Part shown: positions 55,213 to 64,000 of the stretch, piece after piece
Position numbering within the stretch: the stretch's first letter is position 1
How the letters are laid out: each line of letters opens with the position of its first letter
NCBI GenBank assembly: GCA_021014325.1
Contig: CM037472.1
Location: forward strand, 7,998,001 to 8,062,000
DNA: 64,000 nt
Reading direction: 5' to 3'
DNA from: Plazaster borealis
Taxonomy: Eukaryota > Echinodermata > Asteroidea > Forcipulatida > Labidiasteridae
Made by a program: the position numbers and the translations under genes
Notes under the pieces: model-generated
Told to the model about the DNA's origin: nothing
The model's database searches: none
Seen by the model: the letters and a program-made list of their open reading frames with translations, nothing else

Positions 55213-58200
55213 GTAATCTTGTGCTAACGTTAACTTTCGTGCGGTGTTGTTGTGTACAAAACAATACGTTACATTTTACAGTTTACAATACAGGCATGAC
55301 ATTGACGGGTACATAGTCACTATAGTGCATTTAAAGTACCAAACGAGGGTAAACTCAAAATTGGTTGCAAATCAATCATTACAATAAATATTATTAACAA
55401 TGAAATGTTTTTAAAATCAACTCATTGCAAGTAAACTGGACGATTTCCAGACAATGCGTACCAGGGGGGAGGTAACCTGGAAACAGGAAACCTCAATAAA
55501 AAATAATGCAATTTTCATTCATCATTATTAGGCCTATTAATGTTATTAATAATATTATTATTTATTTTTCGGGGGGGGGGGTTAGTGTGTTATTGTTAAT
55601 CACTTTATATGTTATTAATTAATTTATAGACTCTGCAAACCCTGTTGTTTATTTTGATATTCGTAAACAAAAAAAGCTTGGAATGAACTAGCCCACCTTG
55701 TTGAGCTGTAATGGCTCTCTTTTAACATCGGTCTTATAATGGTGAGTGTTATAAGACCGATGTTAAAAGAGAGCCATTACAGCCCAACAAGGTGGGCTAG
55801 GAATGAACTTGCATTAAATCCCTGACAAAACTTAGGGGGGGCCTAACTGTTTTTCAGGTTTTTTGGCAACTTGTTCACAAGTTTTTTATTGGTGTATTTA
55901 TTAAAAAGTTGATTTACATATTTTACCTTTCTTAAAATCAGTTATGTATGGATATGTACCTTTCTTTCATCAATTAAGTTTGTGATTTAGTTTAAAATGT
56001 ACATGATTGCAGTTAATATATTTTTGAAACTTTTAAAACAATTGAAGTGTAAACTAAGAACTTGTTTCTGTTTCAAAGGGGTCAACCCGTATCGTTGGGT
56101 TTAACTGTTTTTGTGTGTGTGAATGGAGCAATATTGAATTCAGTCCGGTTTGTGTACAATGTAAAAACTGAATTGTATCATAAGGCCATGATTGATCCCA
56201 AATTGAACATTTTCTTCAAAATGACATGAAATATTTATGTGATTATTCAATTATGGTTTTTATGATAATTGAATTACCAATAGTGTATCATCTTTTGATT
56301 TTTTTTTTCAAAAAGGAAATTTACTCCCATCTTGTTGCCTTTAATAAACACACCATGCAACCAACCTGTGAAAATTAAATCAAATTTTGGTGGTCACACT
56401 TTTGTGAAATCACTAAGAGCAAGTAGGCCTATCTGCTTAAATGTTTTTTTCAAAGATTTGTGTTAATATTGGAATTATTTTGATTACAGCAATCAAAATA
56501 ATTAACAGTGATTTGTAGAGTCTTCAGATATTTCAATATTTCTTGGGAGGCTCGCTTTGCCATGAACAATCATTGAGCTCACAGAACAAAACTAATAATT
56601 TTCCCCTAGTATCACTAATCCTCTACAATACTAGGAAATACAAACTTTGATTCCAATTAATTATTTTTACAAAAACGACATATTGTGTTTTTTGTTTAAA
56701 CTTAAATGACACTTTGAACTGCTGTCTTGTTTTTTCAAAAAGGTATTCCATGATTGTGATGAGGACAAAAAAGGATATCTGAGCAGACAAGATCTCAAAG
56801 TTGCCATGGTAATGCTGTTTGGGTACAAACCCTCAAAGGTAAATATGAGTGTTCATTGTTGCTGAGGGTGCATACGTGCACATACTGCATTGCTATTCTG
56901 GTTTGTGATGTTCATGCTTTCAAATTTCTCAAAGATACCAGGGGTTGATTTCACAAAGCACTAAGATTCATCTTAAGATGAGTTGTCAACATTACCATAG
57001 TGATTTGTATTGTGACATCACACTTTGCTTTGCTATTAAGATTGATTCTCAGTTAAGATCAATCTTAGCTCTATGTGAAATCAAGCCAAAGTACCAGAAC
57101 AATACATTTAAACCATATTGTAGCCACTAAACCCTGACATTTTGTGTAATGCATGTCAAAGACCTAGCAGACTAAATGTACAAGAGAATGGACTTGTCCT
57201 CCGATCCTTTTCTTGCCTGATCTGGCTACAAATTGCGCCCAAACATTATGTTACACTTAGAAGGTGCTACTGCTATGTAAATTAGTGTTTGTGTAGGGGG
57301 ATTTTTTTCCTTAGCTCATTACAATGAATATCAGTCATCATCTTTGATTTGGGATTTTTTTTCTTGTTTTCAGTATGAGGTTGACCAGATGATGAATGGC
57401 TCTACGAACAGTGAAGGTAAAAAAATATTAAAATTAATGGATTGCGTACTCTTAATTTTATCATAGTAAAAAAAACAAGCTGTTTAGCGTCTAATTTTCA
57501 GTTTTATATTAAGAAAAAGCACAGCCCATTTTTTCAAGATTTATTTTTAAATTTCACATTTTTATCATGAAATGTATCTGAAGATTAATTTAACAACCAA
57601 AGCCAAAGCACAATTGTTCATTACCCCCAATGCTAGAAGTTTTTGCAATATTTTGCAGGTTGATAATTATATGTCAATGTTAACAATTATTTGCCGACAA
57701 AGGGTACCGGTACATGAGTTAAATTTGACTTTCAACAACGAACGATTGTAACAAATTAATAGAATAGCATTTTTCACTGCCCTCTTCAGTTTGAAGTTGT
57801 CCATGTAATGCGTGTGAATAAATGCTGTGGTTTTGGAGTCATTAGATTTGTATTCATAAATCTGCAGTGCTTACCAAGATAAAAAGATAAAATTTTAAAG
57901 CAAATTGTGTTAAACTGTGGGCATAGCTGTTGCTTCAGTGGCTATAGCAATCAAATTTAAGCTGTAAAAATTCAAATGAGTTTCAGAGTCAGTGTGATTG
58001 AAGCGTATATCACAGTACAAGTTCTCCACACCTGAGTCATTGTAGATGGTGAGTCAAGTCCAAGCTATGACAAATTTGACTGGGGCTGAAATAGGGACCA
58101 ACAAGTCGAAGTGTGGTTCCTTAACCCTTTAGAGACCTTAGCGGCCGGAAACAGCTTTTACCAAAATACCCATAGCATCCGCAAATGGCTGCAAGATCTG

Positions 58201-61200
58201 ACCTACTTCCACTCAATCAAAAAGATTAAAGGAAAGGTCATGACCTGAAATGTTTCCCATGTTAACATACAAATTTCTGTATTGTATTTTTTTCCAGACA
58301 CTTTTAAAAGAACAACAAATTAAAATAAAAAAATCCACAATAAGACCATGTCTCGGCATATGGTGATGATTATACAGAAATGAATGGTCTCTAAAGGGTT
58401 AAAACAGCCAATTGGTCTTCGGTATCAGATACTTGAGTTCCGATGGCGGAGTCATCAGAGTGTGGATTGACATTCTGGTCATGACATTTTGACACTTGTG
58501 CTCTTGAGCAAGACACTTAACTATTATTGCTTCTCATCACCCAGGAGTAAATGGGATTTTTGATTTGGATGATTGGAAACCTGTGCATACCTCTAAGGGG
58601 TTTAGATGTTTTCAGGAATGCTTGAGGACCAATTAATAGGGGTAGTAATAAAGTAAGGCGCTTCGGTAATGGGTTTAAACAGACATAATAATACTATAAT
58701 ACACAGGAAAATAACAAACAATGTGAAACCCTGATGAAAAGAAGTTGTTTGACAAAGCATCTTTTAAGTTGATGTATTTTATAAACTCAACAGGTGTGAC
58801 ACGAGATCAGTTTATGTCTGCAATGGAATCCAAGATGGCTGCGCAGGATCTAGATGAGGAGATAAGGCAGACCTTCATGACCTTTGACACACACTGTAAG
58901 TATTAAGCCTTATGGGATTGAGTAGCTTTCAGCTATGGCTACTGCAGCAGTGATGCTGAATGGCTAGGTCCCAATTTTATACAGATGTTGAGTGAAAAAA
59001 TTGCTTATGCACAGCAAAAGTCTTGCTTATTGGTAGCAATGGGTTACCAGCCAAAATAGACTGTGATGTACATTGCTCATGACTGGTATCATGTTAAATT
59101 TTGCTTAGCAACCAAATTATGTTAAGCAATATTTTTTTGCTTAACAGATTTATGAAATTAGCCATTTTGCTAGTTAGATTTGAAGTGATTGCTCAAATTG
59201 TATTCCTCAAACTAAATACGGAGTAATCGTTTTCCTCTGAAAAACCTTTGCCGCAATGGAACCCTGACTTGACAAAGGAAAGTCAACAAAGGTTCTCATA
59301 TAATGCATTGGGATTTGATGTTGTCTTGTAAGAAAATAGTAGGCAATCACCGTGATTCGCAGAACCTCGGCCTTAAGCCTTGGCCCATAATATGCCATGG
59401 TATGCTGAAATCTCGGAACATTCGAACAGACCTCCCATTGAGCTGCATACAATGATAAACAATGGTGGCAGCCTGTCCATTCTTGAATGCCACATTTGTA
59501 TGACAACAAGACAAAGGTCTGGAATTGGGGATTATACAATAACCATCAGAAAAAGGGATACTACAAGGCATGATTGCCAGTACCTTCTGTCCCTCTTTGT
59601 ATGGGTGAAACAAAGTGTAGCACGGTAGGTGCATGCCTAAGCATGCTACACAATGGAATGTCCTGGTGGGCCGGCTGCCAGCAAAAAATTGAGGGCGTTC
59701 CAAAGTTGTTTTTGTCATATAGGCCAGTCGAGAACAAAATTGCGAATACACATGTCAGATGTGAAGTGGTTAAGGTTGATAGTGTAGAGTTACCACTGCC
59801 AACCCCTTAGGTTTAAGTGAGGTTTTGGGTTGATAGTGTTGAGGTACATTTGTTGTACCACTACTAACCCAAACCCTAAGTTATGCCTAACTCAAAGCAG
59901 GAGGTGTTACTAATATGGGTCTGACAGTTAAAAGATTCAAGACTTACTTTTTGACTGGAGTTTTTAACTGAAACAGAAACACCTGTAGCCAATCTTGTTT
60001 GTGTCCATTTTCACACAGGTCGAGGTTTCATCACCATAGAGGATTTATACAAAGCATTCAATGAGGTGGCCCCTCACACCCCTAGACACAGGATTGATTC
60101 TCTGTACAGGTAGGTACATGAACCCTGTCAAGGATCAAAATCAGCTCAAATCAGATCCTGATTTTGATTGAGTCTGATGGATTCCCTCTTACTGTATGGG
60201 GCCAAGTTATAATTGTAGTTGAGTAACTTATATCAAGCCCCTTTGATTGAGTCCAAGTCGGAGTCTCAAATCACTTAGGTCGAGTTTGAGTCTGGAATCT
60301 TGGGATGCCAGCCTTATCAGTGTCCAAACATTTTGATGTTACAATACAGTAGACATTGATTTAGGACATTCCTAGCTAGGATGGTTAGAAGCCTAAAAAT
60401 GAGAAAAATCTAACAATGTTCATTTTAATTAGATAAAGCTTTAAAAGGAAAGTCTTCATTTCATTTTATATCCTCATGTATTGAGTTTAGTTCCCCGGCT
60501 GCCAGAAAGACCAAATGATTAACCGTTACCATGCTCAATTCAGCCATTTATTCAACATTACTGATTGAAATTTTGCCTTTAGCAGAGAACCTTTGTTGCA
60601 GTTAATGGATGTAATTGTCGTTGGATTGTATTGCAGGTTCATGTGAACTCCCTTTAGTTGATTAAAAAGCTGAATCCATTGTGTCTTTGGCTAAAGAACC
60701 TCATGAATCCTCCAAAATACTCCATTCTATGGTAACTCAACACTCAAATGGCCTAATGATATAAACATTTGCTGGTTGGCTTGGCCCTACAGTACCATAT
60801 CTTACAAAGTCAGACAACTTCCTGAATAGGATATTGGAGGATTTGGGATCATTGTGGTTTTAAACATGCGTCATCGAGAGAACTTTACAATTTGTTAAGG
60901 GGGTCTGTTAAAGATAGAAGAGGTCATTTAGATTCCTTAAAGACCTCTTGTACATGATTTTATCCTGCACGGCTGCACCACTTGGTAGGTCAAAGTGGAT
61001 TGAAATGCACTGTGTGTTTAGTTTTTGGGACACCCAGCTTTGATTTGGGGCACCATGGCATGCTTTGTATGTTATGTTATATTTTGTTGTGCTGATAGTG
61101 AATGATAGGACACCCGGTATTAAAACCTATCACAGAGATTTTATGTCATGCACATGTGTGTACCCAGGGCTTGATTTTTATAAATAGCCAATATTGGTCT

Positions 61201-62933
61201 GAAGATATGTTCACTATGTGTATCAATCTTATTGCTGAGCAAAGCATGGTGTCACAATACAAGTCATTATGGTAATATTGACAACTGTTTGTGAAATCGA
61301 ACCAAGAACCCCTGTGAGGTGATCATAGTGCATTGTAGACTCTAGTATTTATGTGTTTACTTCAGAAACAGCCGATAACCCCCTCCATTTGCTTCACAGA
61401 AAATTATTGGATTATTTTTGTATCCAACCTTGGTTTGTTATGTCAATTTGAATGGCGGAAAATAAGATGATAAAGGTGTACATGTACTTACAGTAGACTG
61501 GTCCCCTGGCACTGGTCTTACAGGCCCAATGATTTAATTGGACACAATTATTTCATTGGATAAACGTGCAATGATGTAAGCTTTCCATATCTGTATTATG
61601 ATTGGGCAGAGGTGATGTAGTTTGTCTGCTTGCACTTTCGATCGTCTGCATGCAGCGTGTGCATAATGTTTGTACATGCATGTAATGTTGTTTTATTCAC
61701 TATGTATTTTTATGTGTACTTGTACGTGTGAATTGACTGCGAATCTCCGTGTGAAATGGATGCGAGGTCAAAGGTACATCTGGCAGGATCCGGCCAGGCG
61801 CTCGATTGGCTGGTATCTGGCGTTATTTATCGAAGTGTGACGTCAGATGTTCAGGCTATACTTTCAGCTACTTGAGTTTGTTCCTACTAGTACGGTACTA
61901 TCAATACCTATGCTTTGCCAAAAATAAAAAATTCTTGATTGCCCTCTGGTGCTCAAAAACTGGTCCATTTTGTCATCAATAGAATAACAAGATATGTTTT
62001 GGATAGGTGTTTGTTTTCAAAAGAGATGAAATAAGTCATGATGAAAAGGCCTGTAAACTAGGCAGTATCTGATTGGCGGCTACGGCTATGGCTACGGCTT
62101 TGACTGTTGCGAAGGGGTGTTGCTAAGGACGTCCTATACTTCAACGCATGATAATGCAGCAATCCACCCATAGCCGGCCATGGCTGTAGCAGGTTGTGGG
62201 TTGGGCCTTTGCTTGTTCACAAGACTGTAAAGTCATCACACAGATCCTATGGCCATTTTGAAGGTCACAAAAAACCTGTTTATTACACACAGGAAGGGAT
62301 TTCGGTTCATCAACAAGTTTTTTCTTTATTCCTGAAGCTTGTTAGTGCGCACAAAGTTTTTTTATTAATTTATACTTCTTTTGAATACTTTCATCAAAAC
62401 ATGCACGGCATGCATTGATAATGTGCTATCGTGTGAGTTTCAAAATGGCATCCAACAAACACACGTAAACCACTATCCAGTCAGTATAATAGAGATCAGT
62501 GATTCATTCCCAGGATCAGGTAAAGAATGGAAGTTAACCCTGTATGTCTGCTGCTACAAAGGTCCCATTAAACTCAATGAACTCTTGACCTTCCCTATTC
62601 AATGTCTTATTAAACAGTAAGCTTTGTAGCATCAAAAGGTGGGCTTTTTATTCATTTAATCCTTGGAAACATGCACTGAAATGTGGAGACTTTTGAATCT
62701 GACAAATTAACAAAAATCAATGTGCCTTTTTACTATTAAAATCACTCACTCTTCACCATTCTTTGTTTGTTTTATTTTCTCTCTGTCTTAAAAGGTTGTA
62801 CTGAAAATTAAAAAAAACCTTTGTTTTTATTTTATTTTATTTTTTTAGGGAGATAGATAGGGATGGAGATGGGCGTGTCAGTTATAGAGATTTTGAATTC
62901 ATGATGAAATTCAGGCTGGAAGATGGATTTTGA
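55126..62933 (+). CDS. EFCAB11: EFCAB11-like EF-hand protein, complete (6 exons, 167 aa)
   Basis: Exons 55126-55212, 56743-56838, 57374-57416, 58794-58895, 60019-60109 and 62849-62933 join without a frame break to 167 codons and a TGA; human EFCAB11 is 163. The best block is DEDKKGYLSRQDLKVAMVML then FGYKPSK, against human DEDHKGYLSREDFKTAVVMLFGYKPSK. The four EF-hand regions vary. Loop 1 (residues 35-46) and loop 4 (143-154, DRDGDGRVSYRD) keep most ligands but have Asp at position 12. Loop 2 is degenerate. Loop 3 (107-118, DTHCRGFITIED) lacks acids at positions 3 and 5. Calcium binding is therefore likely only at the ends, if at all. Function in animals is poorly known. An upstream in-frame ATG at 54970 exists, but the residues before M55126 look like leader sequence. 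Confidence 0.94.
55213..56742 (+). other. EFCAB11 intron 1
   Basis: It contains a run of ten Gs (about 55571-55580), a 111-bp hairpin element with a 9-bp duplication (55689-55799), and an inverted TTCACAGGTTG-type fragment near 56345-56395. Otherwise AT-rich. Confidence 0.65.
55689..55799. mobile_element. 111-bp hairpin MITE, 9-bp target duplication
   Basis: GGAATGAAC flanks the unit exactly (55680-55688 and 55800-55808). It begins TAGCCCACCTTGTTG and ends with the complement, the arms being about 50 bp with one mismatch around a 9-base loop. The TAGCCC tip and 9-bp duplication match the Mutator-like element at 50996. Confidence 0.88.
56743..56838 (+). CDS. EFCAB11: EFCAB11 exon 2 (EF-hand 1)
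   Basis: Acceptor CAAAAAG, donor AAAG|GTAAAT; 32 codons. It reads VFHDCDEDKKGYLSRQDLKV, then AMVMLFGYKPSK, the most conserved segment of the family. Confidence 0.96.
56940..57087. mobile_element. TTGATTTCACAAAG-family MITE
   Basis: GGGTTGATTTCACAAAGC at the left is mirrored by CTCTATGTGAAATCAAGCC at the right, with TCTTAAG-type words inside. About 147 bp in EFCAB11 intron 2. An inverted copy lies at 61167-61303. Confidence 0.7.
57374..57416 (+). CDS. EFCAB11: EFCAB11 exon 3
   Basis: A 43-bp exon, acceptor TTTTCAG, donor GAAG|GTAAAA. It reads YEVDQMMNGSTNSE with a split Gly; human EFCAB11 has IEVDSVMSSINPNTSG. Confidence 0.88.
57417..58793 (+). other. EFCAB11 intron 3
   Basis: It contains a diverged SINE copy (about 58435-58570). 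The rest is AT-rich with nothing recognised. Confidence 0.6.
58435..58570 (+). repeat. diverged tRNA-derived SINE copy
   Basis: The body GAGCAAGACACTTAACTATT and CACCCAGGAGTAAATGGG is clear. The tRNA-like head (GATGGCGGAGTCATCAGAG) is badly worn and has no good B-box. Confidence 0.55.
58794..58895 (+). CDS. EFCAB11: EFCAB11 exon 4
   Basis: Acceptor CTCAACAG, donor CACT|GTAAGT; reads VTRDQFMSAMESKMAAQDLD, then EEIRQTFMTFDTH. The last helix leads into the third EF loop. Confidence 0.92.
58896..60018 (+). other. EFCAB11 intron 4
   Basis: It holds a GGGCCCAATTTC-family MITE (58967-59163) and an imperfect inverted repeat near 59767-59895 around GGTTGATAGTG. The 134-codon minus-strand frame at 59347-59751 has no recognisable domain. 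Confidence 0.6.
58967..59163. mobile_element. GGGCCCAATTTC-family MITE copy
   Basis: Ends GGTCCCAATTTTATACAGAT and AGATTTATGAAATTAGCC are inverted; interior words TTGCTTA and TAAGCAA repeat as in other copies. Confidence 0.6.
60019..60109 (+). CDS. EFCAB11: EFCAB11 exon 5 (EF-hand 3)
   Basis: Acceptor TCACACAG, donor ACAG|GTAGGT. It reads C-RGFITIEDLYKAFNEVAP, then HTPRHRIDSLYR, against human YYRGFLTLEDFKKAFRQVAPKLP. Confidence 0.94.
60110..62848 (+). other. EFCAB11 intron 5
   Basis: It holds a copy of the TTGATTTCAC MITE family (61167-61303) and a short GGCTACGGCTATGGCTACGG repeat near 62085. The acceptor is pyrimidine-rich. No exon or RNA gene is seen. Confidence 0.6.
61167..61303. mobile_element. 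TTGATTTCACAAAG-family MITE, inverted copy
   Basis: GTCACAATACAAGTCATTAT and GTAATATTGACAACT inside are the complement of words in the copy at 56940-57087. The ends are worn. Confidence 0.6.
62849..62933 (+). CDS. EFCAB11: EFCAB11 exon 6 (EF-hand 4 and stop)
   Basis: Acceptor TTTTTTAG. It reads EIDRDGDGRVSYRDFEFMMK, then FRLEDGF and TGA; human EFCAB11 has EVDRDSDGHVSFRDFEYAL here. Confidence 0.95.
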
Positions 62934-64000
62934 GCAGCTCAACATGGAGAGAGTTAGGTATGTCGCATACAGAGACTTCAAATTAGGTTTGAAGTTTGCT
63001 GCAGTTTAATATATGACTGTGATCGGATGTAAAGATTGTGGCAATCAAAGTAAGCAATCATGATTTGGAGTTCTTCAAATACTATTTTCTTGACAGAGAC
63101 AGTATGTCAGGCATGAGGTATTGGGAGCTTCTAGATGGAAACTACTGGATTTTGTTTAGTCAATGATTACCCATCCTGTACTTTGGTGTTAACTGTAATG
63201 TGTTATATGAGGCAAGAGAAAGGGATCTGAGCATCTCATCGAGGATGAATGATGGGTCTGCCACCTTAGAAGACCTCTACCATAATACATGCCTGTATAA
63301 AGTTCTCTCCAAGAAAGCTCTTTCATGTATCCATTTTCTTTTTTTCCAAAAACTTAGCTCATTTCTGATGAAATTTTTTCTTGAGTACAGTTTTTGCACT
63401 TTACTGGTTACAAAGAATTTGTTTTCAACTGCCCTAAATAAAGGAACAAAAACATGAATAGCCGGCAAGCGCAGTTGTAAACGTTAACAGTTATCATTAC
63501 ATACTTTTCTTTTTTCGTTCTTTTGCAAAACTTTTGAACTAAATTTGAAGTATTCAAAATGCAAAGAACCTTGCACAGATATGACAAGTATGCTGATCTA
63601 TCAACTCTCCTTATACAAACAAACATCTTTAGACTTGGAATTTTGACTAGGGTCTGGACTTTATTTTCAATACACACCTATATGTACATATTTGACTAGT
63701 CATGTGGCACAAAATACACTGTCAGTTTTGGAGTATTTCAAACTAGAATATGTTCTTTTCTCGTGCAAAACATATATAGTTATGCTTATATTATAAAAAA
63801 CACAATCATTTCATTAGAAATATGCACATCACTAGGATTTCATGCAAAAATGTATGGTTACCACTCTGGCATATAAAATACCAATGGGAAACAACCGTTT
63901 TTATCTACACTTACAGAGTATAAGTATAACCATAAAATGTAATTAAGGCCTTTGACGCAGCTGGGAATTTTGAAACGAAGCAATATTTTTTTAAAGAAAA
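62934..64000 (+). other. EFCAB11 3' UTR and downstream sequence
   Basis: AATAAA at 63437-63442 is the likeliest polyadenylation signal, giving a 3' UTR of about 0.5 kb. Beyond it no gene is seen up to the window end. Confidence 0.5.
63437..63442 (+). terminator. candidate poly(A) signal of EFCAB11
   Basis: Canonical AATAAA, first good one after the stop codon. Confidence 0.45.

Noticed and set aside
59347..59751. 134-codon minus-strand open frame in EFCAB11 intron 4
   Set aside because: No family resemblance, no plausible splice context, and both strands are open there.

Overview
The window is nuclear DNA of a multicellular animal: three intron-rich genes with GT-AG introns, sparse coding sequence and dense families of short inverted-repeat transposons and tRNA-derived SINEs. 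The dispersed families (a palindromic one with GGGCCCAATTTCATAGAGC tips, hairpin elements flanked by TTAA, and a Leu/Ser-type tRNA SINE) resemble what I associate with echinoderm genomes. A sea star is my best guess, but it rests on general familiarity and I ran no search. I saw no bacterial, phage or viral coding region.

Gene layout. (1) 12495-16457, plus strand: the 5' part of a GPATCH2-like gene in five exons; the C-terminal G-patch domain is absent. (2) 54864-18919, minus strand: the 5' part of an FBXO11-like gene in seven exons, from the N terminus through the F-box into the first beta-helix segment; about two thirds of the protein is absent. (3) 55126-62933, plus strand: a complete EFCAB11-like gene in six coding exons that encode 167 residues. 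FBXO11 and EFCAB11 start head to head across about 340 bp with CCAAT boxes and a YY1-like motif. GPATCH2 and FBXO11 converge on a run of exactly 500 Ns at 17868-18367, and the 3' halves of both are lost there. The gap must therefore hide much more than 500 bp, or the join is wrong.

Repeat layout. Bases 1-12.1 kb carry no recognised gene and are packed with mobile-element pieces. These include a 2.2-kb element whose inverted ends are 16-bp G/C-rich tandem arrays (4068-6310), a hairpin element at 7736-7891, one of two related 1.1-kb elements with different middles (1081-2230; partner 31521-32584), and a hAT-like element at 11242-12100. The core of that last element recurs, inverted and inside different termini, at 23632-24807. 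The introns of FBXO11 and EFCAB11 hold TTAA-flanked palindromic elements (one inserted into a SINE at 43 kb), a Mutator-like element with a 10-bp target duplication (50996-51949), and a tiny hairpin relative with a 9-bp duplication (55689-55799).

The three genes have no obvious joint pathway: a nuclear G-patch protein, a ubiquitin-ligase substrate receptor and a small EF-hand protein. I found no undescribed multi-gene system. The notable signals are the architecture of the mobile elements and the assembly break.
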